Shown: positions 44,318-53,937, numbered from the stretch's first letter. The stretch: DNA of 64,000 nucleotides from Listeria_A hofi (GCF_963575615.1 NZ_CAUYTL010000012.1:9403-73402); one strand, 5' to 3'. Numbers and translations are program-made. Notes: generated by a model not told the origin, from the letters alone.

Positions 44318-47300
44318 TTATTTTGTCACTACTTTTTCAGAAGATATCCAGTTGCCTGTTGCATCCTTATAATCTACTTTTACCACATCGCCAGCTTTAA
44401 GATTGGCTTTTGTCCAAGTAAACGTGCCATTTGTTGCTGGCACCATCACTTGTGTAACACCGTTCACCCATGTTCTTACTGTTGTTACATTCTGTGGTAC
44501 TGTGCCTGATACCACGCCTGTTCCCTCCACAATTGTGTTGATAACTGGCGCAAGTGCTGACATATCTGCTGGTGCTGAAACCGTAATCTCTTTTGCTGGT
44601 GTATATTGATTTGTGTTTTCGTTTAACAGCTCTACACTGATAACCGTTCCTTGTTTTTGATTACCAATAAACTTGCTGTATTTACCTGATGCATCCGCTG
44701 TAATGATACTGATTAGTTGACCGTTGATAGAGAATCTTAGCTTCCCACCCGCTGGAGCTGTACCACTTAATGTATCATCACTGGTTGTCATTGCATTTAC
44801 CGTATATTCTGTACTCTTTGGAGCGCCAGTTACTGTTGTTTCTTTCGCCAACTCATACTTACCTGTTTCGGGATTCAACATTTCTACAGCTACTTTTGTT
44901 CCTACAAGCTGTGTACCAATATACTTACTGTAATTACCTTGTGCATCTGCTGTTCCCACGTTTACTGCCACACCATTGATTAAAAATCTTAGTTTAGCGT
45001 TCGCAGGTGCAGTTCCTGTTACAGTGTCATTTGCATTTGTCATCGGTGTAATTGTTACATTGACTGCAATAACTGTCGTTGTCACAGCTTCTTTATACTC
45101 ATTGGAAGATACATTGAAAAGTTCAGCTCCAACAACTGTACCTGTTTTTTGTTTTCCAACATATAGAGCATAATTTCCATTCGCATCAGCATACCCGATA
45201 TTCACCGCTTGACCATTTATAACGAATCTAATTTTTGCATTTGGTGTTGTTTTACCCGTGATGGTATCGTCATTTTCGGTCATCTTATTGATAGAGATAT
45301 TGCTCGATACTGGTGTTACTGTAATGGATGTGTTTGTATCTGCGTTATACTGACCTGTGCGATCTTTGTAGTCTACACCAATAACATCGCCTGCTTTCCG
45401 ATGTCCAATATTGTAAGAGAAATTACCATTTGAATCGACTGCTACCACTGTTGCAGGTGCATTGTTGATGTAGATACGGATTGTACCTGGATTGTATTTA
45501 GATACGTCTAGCTTCCCACTGAATACCGTATCCGCTTCTGTCATTGGATTTAGTATTGGCTTTACAAGTACAAAATTATTACGATCATTTAATTCTTGTT
45601 GTGCTTTATCAAGATTTTTTTGCAACTCAGCTTTTTTTACTGGGTCTGTTACTTTATCAATTGCTTTTTGAGCATTATCAATAGCCCCTTGGTTTGTCGT
45701 ATCTTTAATTGGGCTTGTTGGAGTATTATTATTAAACAATTCATTAACTGCTTTTTCTGCTGCATTTGCTGCGTTACGTGCATCTAGTAATTCTTGCGCA
45801 CGATCTAAATCTTTTTGTAATTGGGCTTTTACTGCCTCATCTGTTACTGCGTCTACTAATTTTTGCGCTGCATCAATGGCTGCTTGGTTCGTGATGTCTT
45901 TGATTGCGTCTGTTGATGGTTTGTCGCTGTTGAATAGTTCATTGACTGCTTTTAGCGCTGCTTCTTGACGTGCCTTTTCTGCTGCATTACGCTCGTTCAA
46001 CAATTCTTGCGCACGATCTAAGTCTTTTTGTAATGCTGCTTTTACTATTGGATCTGTTACTGCATCTACTAATTTTTGCGCTGCATCGATTGCACCTTGG
46101 TTCGTGATGTCTTTGATTGCGTCTGTCGATGGTTTGTCGATGTTGAATAGTTCATTGACTGCTTTTAGTGCTGCTTCTTGACGCTCTTGCTCTGATGATG
46201 CTGCTGCGTTACGTGCATCTAGTAATTCTTGCGCACGATCTAAATCTTTTTGTAATTGGGCTTTTACTGCCTCATCTGTTACTGCGTCTACTAATTTTTG
46301 CGCTGCATCAATGGCTGCTTGGTTCGTGATGTCTTTGATTGCGTCTGTTGATGGTTTGTCGCTGTTGAATAGCTCATTGACTGCTTTTAGTGCTGCTTCT
46401 TGACGTGCTTTTTCTGCACTTGCTGCATTACGTGCGTCTAACAGCTCTTGTGCACGATTTACGTCTTTTTGTAGCGCAGCTTTACTTGTAGGATCCGTTA
46501 CACCATCCACTAGTTTTTGTGCTGCATCAATTGAAGCCTGAGTTGTCGTATCTTTAATCTCATCTGTTGCTGGATCATCATTTTTGAATAGTTCTTTCAC
46601 TGTTTTTTCTGCTACTATTACAGTACCAGTCATTGAAATATGTTTTGCATCTGCCATAATAAATGTAGTTTGGATATCTCCTGGTGTCGAAACTGCCCCT
46701 GCTTGAACCACACCAGCTTGTCCACTTGCCAATACACTAAATGTAGCATTATACCAAGCTTTGTCTGGGATAGAAGTTTTATTAGTTTGACCATATACTG
46801 CAATTTCATCAAGATTATTGAATTTAATCATTGTGTTTTTAGCTGTCGAGAATACACGTCCTGATCCAGTTCCATTCGCGTCTAAGTCTAAATCTCTTGG
46901 ATTATTAAAAGTAATTGCTGCATCTGCTAATGTTGTAGTAATAACGTGTGAAGTGCTTGTTGCTGGTTGAATCGCTTTTAAACTTGCATTTTGGTTAACT
47001 GTAAAAGTACGTGATACAGGCATAAGTGCTGCTGAACTCACACCAATACGATTAATTAACGTTGTAGAATTAGTGTCAAATAAAACATTTTCCATAGCTG
47101 CTTGAAATAGTTCGTCAGATGTCGTTACATTTAATTGAGCATTTTTCCCTACTGTAAAATCTGCTTTATCAGCAGTAGCCCAAAAAACAGAGCTACCTTT
47201 AGAATCTATATTCACTTTTGCGCCGTCTTTAATTATGAAATACGGATCTCCGACTGTACCAACCGCACTATATAGTGAAAATGCTGTTTTCCCAGTTGTA

Positions 47301-47959
47301 TTATGCTCTGCCGTAAAATCACCTGCAATCGTAACACCCGTTGCCTCTACCATTTCATTCAATGTACCTAAGTTATCGATTGGTTTACTAGTAACAATTT
47401 TGTTTGTGCCTGTAAAATTCACATAACCATGCAAATTGTAGACAAATTGTGGCCCAGCATAATCAACATTTTCAAAATTCTGAGTTACACCTTGGACGCC
47501 GTCATATACCGTAAATGGACCATAGTAATGTGTTCCACGAATAACCATGTTTTTCACATTCAGCGTTTTTAGAGAAGCGCCAGTGTAGGTATAAATTGTT
47601 TGTGCCTGACCGTTAACAGTTGTCTTACTTTCAGTTAAGCTGTGACCATTCCCATCAATCGTTAGCTCAGTTTTTTTACTGTTAATTTGAATAGCTGATG
47701 TCATCGTAATATCGGCAGTTAAAATAATATTAGTAATACCGTTATCTGTTTCAATAAGTTGCTTCAGCGTCGCAAAATCTCCTACTTCTGTCGCTACTGT
47801 TGCTGTGGTTGCCTCAGAATCTATCTCTGCGGCAAAGCTAATTGCGGGGTACACTGTTAACATTTGTGATAGTACAGTTACTGTCGCAATTGTTGAAAAG
47901 AAAATTTTCTTAACCTTTTTAGTTGGAACTACATTAAATGGAATTTGTTTTTTTTGCAT
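44318..47959 (-). CDS. Large secreted repeat protein, unanchored (Listeria adhesin-like)
   Basis: 1213 residues. Signal peptide to about residue 44 (YPAISFA/A). Residues about 55-440 form a parallel-beta, pectate-lyase-like adhesive region. About 450-805 hold five copies of a roughly 62-residue helical repeat (AVNELFNSDKPSTDAIKD..., Cry1Ac D-VI-related type). About 815-1213 hold five Ig-like modules (KIRFVINGQAVNIGYAD, GNYSKYIG). There is no LPXTG, GW, LysM or other anchor at the C-terminus. It is the first structural gene upstream of the EPS genes, so a matrix adhesin that binds the polymer is plausible. Confidence 0.82.
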   Translation of the reverse strand: MQKKQIPFNVVPTKKVKKIFFSTIATVTVLSQMLTVYPAISFAAEIDSEATTATVATEVGDFATLKQLIETDNGITNIILTADITMTSAIQINSKKTELTIDGNGHSLTESKTTVNGQAQTIYTYTGASLKTLNVKNMVIRGTHYYGPFTVYDGVQGVTQNFENVDYAGPQFVYNLHGYVNFTGTNKIVTSKPIDNLGTLNEMVEATGVTIAGDFTAEHNTTGKTAFSLYSAVGTVGDPYFIIKDGAKVNIDSKGSSVFWATADKADFTVGKNAQLNVTTSDELFQAAMENVLFDTNSTTLINRIGVSSAALMPVSRTFTVNQNASLKAIQPATSTSHVITTTLADAAITFNNPRDLDLDANGTGSGRVFSTAKNTMIKFNNLDEIAVYGQTNKTSIPDKAWYNATFSVLASGQAGVVQAGAVSTPGDIQTTFIMADAKHISMTGTVIVAEKTVKELFKNDDPATDEIKDTTTQASIDAAQKLVDGVTDPTSKAALQKDVNRAQELLDARNAASAEKARQEAALKAVNELFNSDKPSTDAIKDITNQAAIDAAQKLVDAVTDEAVKAQLQKDLDRAQELLDARNAAASSEQERQEAALKAVNELFNIDKPSTDAIKDITNQGAIDAAQKLVDAVTDPIVKAALQKDLDRAQELLNERNAAEKARQEAALKAVNELFNSDKPSTDAIKDITNQAAIDAAQKLVDAVTDEAVKAQLQKDLDRAQELLDARNAANAAEKAVNELFNNNTPTSPIKDTTNQGAIDNAQKAIDKVTDPVKKAELQKNLDKAQQELNDRNNFVLVKPILNPMTEADTVFSGKLDVSKYNPGTIRIYINNAPATVVAVDSNGNFSYNIGHRKAGDVIGVDYKDRTGQYNADTNTSITVTPVSSNISINKMTENDDTITGKTTPNAKIRFVINGQAVNIGYADANGNYALYVGKQKTGTVVGAELFNVSSNEYKEAVTTTVIAVNVTITPMTNANDTVTGTAPANAKLRFLINGVAVNVGTADAQGNYSKYIGTQLVGTKVAVEMLNPETGKYELAKETTVTGAPKSTEYTVNAMTTSDDTLSGTAPAGGKLRFSINGQLISIITADASGKYSKFIGNQKQGTVISVELLNENTNQYTPAKEITVSAPADMSALAPVINTIVEGTGVVSGTVPQNVTTVRTWVNGVTQVMVPATNGTFTWTKANLKAGDVVKVDYKDATGNWISSEKVVTK
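45560..46600 (-). repeat. Tandem coding repeats (about 190-200 bp units)
   Basis: Five units encode the helical repeats of the surface protein. Blocks near 45830-45960 and 46260-46390 are nearly identical at the DNA level, including the stretch encoding DKPSTDAIKDITNQAAID, which points to recent duplication or gene conversion. Confidence 0.8.
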
Positions 47960-48075
47960 TTTTTTCTCCTTAGATTTATATTTTCCCGCCCGGCTATTTT
48001 TTATAAGCCTTTATCCTCTCTTTATATTTAAGTTTTTTAGGCGCGTTGGGATATACTTATAAACCCATGTATACA

Positions 48076-48735
48076 CTATATCGTTTTATATTTTCTGAAT
48101 TCCAAAATATTTTTTCTATTTTTTTCTAACATTTTGTTTTTTCTTAATTCTCTTATTATCCTATTAACACTCACTCTGCTCATACCACAATATGCTGCAA
48201 TGTAATGAGTATTTAAGCCTTTTGGTAGAATAAACTTATACTGACTAACTTGTGTCCCTAATTGTTCAAATAACATAATAATCCTATCATGTAATTCATA
48301 TTGAAATTGCTGGGCATATAGCTCGGCAAACTCTTCATTTCGATTCAGCGCCTCAATTAAGACATCCGTAAAAAATGGATGTGATGCTAATACGTTAAAA
48401 AAGGTATTTGCATCAATTTTTGTTAACACAGCTCTGTTGAGTGGCTCATAAATAACTTTACTCTCGTTGATCAATTGGTTACTCCAAATCACATCTGTCG
48501 CACTTAGGAACGCTTGACATACATATTTATCTATATACTTATTATGGGTAAGTATCTTTGCTAAATAACCCTCTTGTATAATATAAACCGCTTGACCGCT
48601 ATCCTGTATTATTCTTTCTCCTCTTCGAATAACAACTGTTTCTAACACGTCATCCTGAAAATCGTCGGAATTAATAATACTTTGTAAAATTGTTTTATCT
48701 CGAATGAGCAGTTTGTTTATTGCTAAATAATCCAT
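48076..48735 (-). CDS. Crp/Fnr-family regulator
   Basis: 219 residues from the ATG at 48735 (GGAGGG seven bases upstream; the ATG at 48741 is too close and the longer frame to 48831 lacks a site). An N-terminal cyclic-nucleotide-binding-like beta-roll (YIIQEGYLAKIL) is followed by a dimer helix and a C-terminal winged helix (HYIAAYCGMSRVSVNRIIRELRKNKML). The residues that bind cAMP in Crp are not evident, which fits the Listeria PrfA-like group with other or no ligands. It lies on the same strand upstream of the surface protein and EPS genes, so it is their likely activator. Confidence 0.85.
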   Translation of the reverse strand: MDYLAINKLLIRDKTILQSIINSDDFQDDVLETVVIRRGERIIQDSGQAVYIIQEGYLAKILTHNKYIDKYVCQAFLSATDVIWSNQLINESKVIYEPLNRAVLTKIDANTFFNVLASHPFFTDVLIEALNRNEEFAELYAQQFQYELHDRIIMLFEQLGTQVSQYKFILPKGLNTHYIAAYCGMSRVSVNRIIRELRKNKMLEKNRKNILEFRKYKTI

Positions 48736-49058
48736 TTGCATCCCTCCATTAATATTTCCTGAATGACACGAGTTAATACTACTATATTTTTGTTCTTTTA
48801 TTAACATGCTAATCCAATCAAAAACACCCATTTCATAGTGATATTAACAATGTATATGATGGCTCATGTTTTATTTTTTTTAAATAACTTGTCTCTCCTT
48901 GCTGAGACGCGCCTAGTGTCCGTCACATTTTTGACAATTTCTTATGTCTTTTTCTTGTTTTTGATAGCTCTTGTTGTTAATTCTATTAAACCATTTTTCG
49001 TTTTCGATTAGAAATCAAATTTGGCTTCAACATCCGCCATTCTATTTTTAAATAAAAA

Positions 49059-49090
49059 ACTCTAGTATCCGCAACTGTCGGCACTAGAGT
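49059..49090 (-). terminator. Terminator of the mga-like gene
   Basis: ACTCTAGT and ACTAGAGT arms. On the minus strand the stem continues into TTTTTT. It sits about 20 bp after the stop. The remaining gap to the crp gene (48736-49058) shows no gene; it should hold the crp promoter. Confidence 0.75.
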
Positions 49091-49111
49091 TTCTCTCTAC
49101 TATTTTATTAT

Positions 49112-50584
49112 TTACATGATTTCATCCATATAAAAAACTATACTCCTAATTTGTTCCCAATCATATTCTGTCGGTACCCGCTCAGTCTTATATATTTCAC
49201 AATTCAGAATCTCATTGTCATCTTTATAATTACAGACAACAACGTCCACATTAAGCTCTTCCACAATCTTATTGGTAGCATGATGATTCGTAATAAGCGT
49301 GATTTCAATATTTTTAATATTGAACTTTTCTACTAATGTTGTTAAATAATTCAGGTAAGCGTTTGGACCATCAAATGTAAATAAAATATGTCGTTTACGT
49401 TTCTTGAGTTGTTGATTATATGCAAAATAATGAGTAAACATCGCCAAGTTCACTGCGATATCTTCTACATACTCTATTTTAGCAATTTGTTTAATCGGAT
49501 CATTTTCCAATAACTCTGTCCATTTGTAAAACAAAGCCGAATGCCTATTTTTGATAAACCGATTTACTTCAAAAACATTTTTTTGAAATAGTGGTGTTAG
49601 TTTAGATAGCAATATTTGATTACGCAAATAAGCAATGAACACAGCTAATTCGTTTTTTTTAGGCGAACCTAGACCCAACTCTTGAAAAGATTTCATTAGA
49701 AAAGCATCGACCGCATCCATTTCTGCCTCTGTATGAAAACCACTCAGCACCTTGTCTCCGGAATATACATATGTGTCCATTGTCAACAAATCCATATACA
49801 CAATCTCATCTTCTGGTACACCCGCAGCTTCTAATATCGGGATTAAAATTTCTGCTAATTGCGCTATAACTCGATAGGTATCCATTTGCTTTTGTAGTTT
49901 TTTTAGCTCTGGATTTATTTTGATGAAATGCCCTTGTTTAATTCGTGTATTTACTACCATAATCCAGTATAGTGCCCTTCTATGCTGCAACGTATTACTG
50001 ATTTTTGTGATTTCGTCATATCCAGCTAATGCTTTCTTATGCAATTCATACTCAGCTTCTGTTGGATGGCTTATCGTTGAGATATCATTCATATTATAGA
50101 AAAAATTAAAAAAGAAATGGCGAATATTTACTTCTTCACCAATAAATGCTATCGGGGTTAGTGACAATTCAAGCTTAAATTCTTTTAATATGTTTTTCAA
50201 GTACGATAAATACCTGTTCAGCGTCGATGTCGATATAAATAATTCATCGGCCCACTCATCTATACTTTTGAACTCACCCTGAAAAACACCGTTCACGATA
50301 AGGAGCAATGGAGATTCCTCAGAAATTCTAACAATCAGATCATCGACGTAATGCGAGTGACTAATAGAATAGCCATAAACTGTATTTAGTTCTAATACTT
50401 CTTGTTCTGGAAATGAGTGCTCGATATCCTTGATGTCTCTGGATAATGTTCTTTTGGAAATATCCAAATCCTCTGCAATTTCGTCCACGGTAATAGGGAA
50501 TTTAGCATCATAAATTTTCTGCAATACCTTGATTTGTCGCCTAACCTTTTTTTCTGCAATTAGTTGTAAAAAGAAATGATTCAT
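49112..50584 (-). CDS. Mga/PRD-type transcriptional regulator
   Basis: 490 residues from the ATG at 50584 (GGAGGTG seven bases upstream; the frame extends to 50689 without a site). Two N-terminal HTH regions are visible, VDEIAEDLDISKRTLSRDI (about 32-50) and IDEWADELFISTSTLNRYL (about 107-125). A long helical PRD-like centre follows, then a C-terminal EIIB-like alpha/beta region (HILFTFDGPNAYLNY..). This is the Mga/AtxA architecture, often phospho-controlled by the PTS and often tied to surface-structure genes. It stands between the SH3b protein and the Crp regulator and may regulate the locus. Confidence 0.8.
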   Translation of the reverse strand: MNHFFLQLIAEKKVRRQIKVLQKIYDAKFPITVDEIAEDLDISKRTLSRDIKDIEHSFPEQEVLELNTVYGYSISHSHYVDDLIVRISEESPLLLIVNGVFQGEFKSIDEWADELFISTSTLNRYLSYLKNILKEFKLELSLTPIAFIGEEVNIRHFFFNFFYNMNDISTISHPTEAEYELHKKALAGYDEITKISNTLQHRRALYWIMVVNTRIKQGHFIKINPELKKLQKQMDTYRVIAQLAEILIPILEAAGVPEDEIVYMDLLTMDTYVYSGDKVLSGFHTEAEMDAVDAFLMKSFQELGLGSPKKNELAVFIAYLRNQILLSKLTPLFQKNVFEVNRFIKNRHSALFYKWTELLENDPIKQIAKIEYVEDIAVNLAMFTHYFAYNQQLKKRKRHILFTFDGPNAYLNYLTTLVEKFNIKNIEITLITNHHATNKIVEELNVDVVVCNYKDDNEILNCEIYKTERVPTEYDWEQIRSIVFYMDEIM

Positions 50585-50688
50585 ACAAAACACCTCCATA
50601 AAATAAGTGTAAAAATTTACGTGTTCTTGCATCTCATTATACCCAGCCGTTACAAAAAAGCAATTCCCAGCGCTTTTTTGGCGAAACA

Positions 50689-50732
50689 AAATAGGACGCG
50701 AACTGATCTATAAAACCAGTTCACGTCCTATT
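50689..50732 (-). terminator. Terminator of the SH3b gene
   Basis: AAATAGGACG..GAACTG pairs with CAGTTC..CGTCCTATTT, a long stem with one mismatch. On the minus strand it is followed by TTTTG. It lies about 105 bp after the SH3b stop. Confidence 0.7.
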
Positions 50733-50836
50733 TCTTTACTCAGGGGGAGTCTGTGCAAAAATCTATGTGATGAGTTACTCATTTCTTGTGATGCAATCCT
50801 ACTTACTTCACAACTTTCACTCTTGTTGCAGAAAAC

Positions 50837-51457
50837 TTATTTTACATTCAAGAATTGCGTACCTACATAGCCTGTTTTTCCTTTGTAGATCACTTTGCTC
50901 CAGCCATAATTATCTTCTACAAATGTTACTTTTTCACCTTTTTTCAATGTGCCGAGAATCTTGGCTGTTTTGCTTTCGCTAGCACGAACGTAAACGGTAG
51001 ATTTTGCTGTTACGATTTTTGTTGTTGTTTTTTGAACTGCTGGTGCTTTTTTTGGCGCTTCTTTTGTTGATGCTTTCGTTGGTGTTGCAACTTTTGGCGT
51101 AGTAGCTTTCTTAGCAGAATTAGCTTGTGTACCAGGGATATTCAAGAAACGAGTTCCTACGTAGCCTGTTTTTCCTTTATAAGTAACTTTACTCCATCCG
51201 TAATTGTCTTTCACGAAGTAGACTTTTTCACCTTTTTTAAGTGTTCCCAATACTTTTGAGCTTGCGTTTTCACTTGCGCGTACATTCACGGCTGATTTTA
51301 CTGTTACCATTTGTGGTTTCGCTGTGTAATGTGTTGTTTGAGCCGATGCGTCTACCGAAAATGCTCCTGCTGCTACTGTTGTGAATGCTAGCGTCAATGC
51401 CAATCCTGTTGCTACTGCCAATTTTGTTGTTTTTTTGCTCATTACGTTATTCATCAT
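50837..51457 (-). CDS. Secreted protein with two bacterial SH3 domains
   Basis: 206 residues. Signal peptide (about 1-38, ending DASA) and two SH3b repeats (about 48-110 and 148-206) sharing VNVRASENASSKVLGTLKKG and GWSKVTYKGKTGYVG. A Lys/Thr/Ala-rich linker joins them. SH3b domains bind cell-wall peptide. No catalytic domain is present, so this is a wall-binding protein rather than an autolysin. AAAGGAGAG precedes the start. Confidence 0.85.
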   Translation of the reverse strand: MMNNVMSKKTTKLAVATGLALTLAFTTVAAGAFSVDASAQTTHYTAKPQMVTVKSAVNVRASENASSKVLGTLKKGEKVYFVKDNYGWSKVTYKGKTGYVGTRFLNIPGTQANSAKKATTPKVATPTKASTKEAPKKAPAVQKTTTKIVTAKSTVYVRASESKTAKILGTLKKGEKVTFVEDNYGWSKVIYKGKTGYVGTQFLNVK

Positions 51458-51534
51458 AATCTCTCCTTTAAATTTGGGTTCCGCGGATAGGTGCGGATTT
51501 CTAATTTTCTAAGGGGCGCCCTTTCGATATCTTT

Positions 51535-51563
51535 ATATTACATCACAATTATTTCTAAGTCAA
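51535..51563 (-). promoter_or_regulatory. Promoter of the SH3b gene
   Basis: On the minus strand TTGACT (51558-51563) and TAATAT (51535-51540), 17-bp spacer. The leader of about 70 nt holds an AAGGGGCGCCCTTT palindrome (51511-51524 region). Confidence 0.7.
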
Positions 51564-51745
51564 GTCTTTTATTACAAATATATTTCAATTATTTTATATA
51601 AAAGCCGATAATATGATGTAAATATAGATATTATCAGTTTAAAACCTCTTTTTATACTGTAACAATTACAAAACATCGCCCAAAACCAGAAATAATTGTA
51701 ACGATATCGTAACATAGTTTTATAAGCCTATGCTTTTCTCCAGCT

Positions 51746-51755
51746 GTGCTATAAT
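51746..51755 (+). promoter_or_regulatory. Extended -10 promoter of pgl
   Basis: TGCTATAAT is an extended -10 (TATAAT at 51750-51755) about 30 bp before the ATG, without a good -35. The rest of 51458-51788 shows only the divergent SH3b promoter. Confidence 0.5.
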
Positions 51756-51788
51756 AAAGAAGATAACGCTTAAAGGAGGAAATGATTT

Positions 51789-52838
51789 ATGGCTAACAAC
51801 GAAGCAATTGCCTACATTGGTACATACACCAAAGTAGAAAGTGAAGGAATTTACCGCCTTCATATTGATAAAAAGACGGGTGAAATCACACAGAATAAAC
51901 TTGCTGGCAAAATGGATAACCCAACCTATTTGAAATTAACAGATGATCAGAAATATCTTTATTCTGTAGCGAAAGATGGCGAGAACGGCGGGGTTGCTGC
52001 TTTTGCGATTAAAGAAGACGGCTCTCTGGACTATTTAAATCAAGACGTTCAAGCTGGAAATCCTCCTTGCTATGTTGATGCATCCAAAGACGGCGCTTTT
52101 GTCGTATCGGCGAACTACCATTTAGGAACAATCGTTGCCTACCCAACAGAAAAAAACGGCTCGCTAAAAGCTCCAAGTTCTTCTGTACAGCATATCGGTA
52201 CTGGTCCTAACAAAGAACGCCAAGAAAAAGCACATGCCCATTTTGCAGGTTTCACGCCAGATGAGAAATTTGTCATTACGTGTGATCTTGGTACGGATCA
52301 TGTGACGACTTACGCGTTAAAAGACGGCGTTCTTGATAAAGTGAGCGATTTGAAAGTCAAAGGTGGCAGTGGTCCTCGTAACCTTGTTTTCCATCCGAAT
52401 GACAAAATTGCGTACATTATGACCGAAATGGCGGCTGACGTTGTTGTCGCGACTTATGATGAAACAACTGGCGCGTTGACGGAAATCCAAAGTATTCCTT
52501 CTTTACCAGCTGATTTTAGCGGCGAAAATAAAGGCAGCGCGATTCATATTTCCAACGATGGACGCTTCCTTTACGTTTCAAATCGTGGGCAAGACGCGGT
52601 TGTGACTTTTGCGATTGATGCAGAAGGTAAATTAAGTTTGGCGGCTACTACTCCTGTTGAAGGTGTTGGTCCACGTGACTTTGACCTCGATCCGAGCGGT
52701 GAAATTTTGCTAGTATCCAACGAAAATACGAACAACGTCACGGTATTTGGCGTCAATAAAGAAACCGGCGCACTTACTTTACTTCAAAAGGACATCCACG
52801 TTCCAGAACCGGTTTGCGTGAAATTTATTAATGAGTAA
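51789..52838 (+). CDS. pgl: 6-phosphogluconolactonase, beta-propeller type
   Basis: 349 residues of the lactonase (YkgB/YbhE) seven-bladed propeller family: AYIGTYTKVESEGIY at the start, repeated blades with GSGPRNLVFHPND, GPRDFDLDPSGE and LLVSNENTNNVTVF. It hydrolyses 6-phosphogluconolactone in the pentose phosphate pathway. AAAGGAGG precedes the ATG. It marks the return to backbone after the EPS locus. Confidence 0.88.
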   Translation: MANNEAIAYIGTYTKVESEGIYRLHIDKKTGEITQNKLAGKMDNPTYLKLTDDQKYLYSVAKDGENGGVAAFAIKEDGSLDYLNQDVQAGNPPCYVDASKDGAFVVSANYHLGTIVAYPTEKNGSLKAPSSSVQHIGTGPNKERQEKAHAHFAGFTPDEKFVITCDLGTDHVTTYALKDGVLDKVSDLKVKGGSGPRNLVFHPNDKIAYIMTEMAADVVVATYDETTGALTEIQSIPSLPADFSGENKGSAIHISNDGRFLYVSNRGQDAVVTFAIDAEGKLSLAATTPVEGVGPRDFDLDPSGEILLVSNENTNNVTVFGVNKETGALTLLQKDIHVPEPVCVKFINE

Positions 52839-52846
52839 ATAAAAAC

Positions 52847-52882
52847 AAGAGGCCCCAGCGCGAAAACGTTCGGAGCCTCTTT
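52847..52882 (+). terminator. Terminator between pgl and the oxidoreductase gene
   Basis: AAGAGGC and GCCTCTT arms with extra CC/GG pairing, followed by TTCTT. It lies within the 61-bp gap, so the next gene may depend on read-through or its own promoter. Confidence 0.65.
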
Positions 52883-52899
52883 CTTAGGAGGAATTTTTT

Positions 52900-53937
52900 A
52901 TGACATTGACTATTGGTTATATCGGATTTGGGAAAAGCACGACGCGGTATCACATGCCGTATACGCTTATTCGCGATAACATCCGCATTAAAACAATCTA
53001 CAATCACCGTCGCAAGCCTGAACTCGAGGCAGAATATGCGCAACACAATATCGAATTTACCGATAATCTGGATACGCTTTTACAAGATGCCGACATTCAG
53101 TTGGTAAGCATTTGTACGCCGGCGAGCACCCATTACGACCTCGCTAAAAAAGCATTAGGAAACGGCAAAAACGTGCTGGTTGAAAAGCCTTTCTGCACAA
53201 CATCCGAAGAAGCCGAAGAACTATTCGCACTCGCAAAATCAAAAGGCCTCATCGCAATGGCCTATCAGAACCGCCGCTTCGATAGCGATTTCCTAGCAGT
53301 CAAAGAAGTTCTCACTAGCGGAAAATTAGGCGAACTCGTAGAATTGGAATCACACATGGATTACTACCGTCCAGAAGCTCCTAATGCCCCCGGTGAATAT
53401 TACGACGGCGCTTTCTACGGGCTTGGCGTCCACATGATGGATCAAATTATCGATCTTTTCGGGCGCCCAGAAGAAGTCAGCTACGACATTCGCTCCGTCC
53501 GCAATCCAAATAATCCCGATGACACATTCGAGATTCAATTCTTCTATCCAACACTAAAAGTCATTGTCAAAACAAGCCATTTAGTGAATATTCCCTATCC
53601 AAAATTCACTCTTCACGGTACAAAAGGCAGTTTTGTCAAATACGGTATTGATCAACAAGAAACCTATTTAAAAGCTGGCATTATGCCGGGCGAGAAAAAT
53701 TTCGGCGTTGATCCAGAAAGCAGTTACGGCAAACTTGTCTATGTCGATACAAATGGCGAAACACAAGAAGAAACCGTGCCAACACCACTTGGCGACTACG
53801 GCCGACTTTATGATCAGCTTCACGATGCTATCCTAAACGGCACGCCAAAACTAGTCAGCGATGAAGAAACACTAACTAATATGGCTATTTTAGAACAAGG
53901 CTTCACCGGCAAAAATCCGCGTGTCATTTCATTATAA
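52900..53937 (+). CDS. Gfo/Idh/MocA-family NAD(P)-dependent oxidoreductase
   Basis: 345 residues. The N-terminal Rossmann motif is IGYIGFGKSTTRYH, the family EKP is in VLVEKPFCTT, and the C-terminal alpha/beta domain has GLGVHMMDQIIDLFG. It resembles the YhhX branch. The substrate is probably a sugar or cyclitol but cannot be read from the sequence. AGGAGG precedes the ATG. Confidence 0.88.
   Translation: MTLTIGYIGFGKSTTRYHMPYTLIRDNIRIKTIYNHRRKPELEAEYAQHNIEFTDNLDTLLQDADIQLVSICTPASTHYDLAKKALGNGKNVLVEKPFCTTSEEAEELFALAKSKGLIAMAYQNRRFDSDFLAVKEVLTSGKLGELVELESHMDYYRPEAPNAPGEYYDGAFYGLGVHMMDQIIDLFGRPEEVSYDIRSVRNPNNPDDTFEIQFFYPTLKVIVKTSHLVNIPYPKFTLHGTKGSFVKYGIDQQETYLKAGIMPGEKNFGVDPESSYGKLVYVDTNGETQEETVPTPLGDYGRLYDQLHDAILNGTPKLVSDEETLTNMAILEQGFTGKNPRVISL

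Noticed and set aside
44403..46864. Many antisense ORFs opposite the large surface protein, including cysteine-rich ones
   Set aside because: They are shadows of the repeat-rich coding frame with no ribosome-binding sites or recognisable domains.
31661..51535. Integrative element or prophage carrying the EPS locus
   Set aside because: No integrase, recombinase, tRNA or matching attachment repeats were seen at either end, nor any IS in the window.
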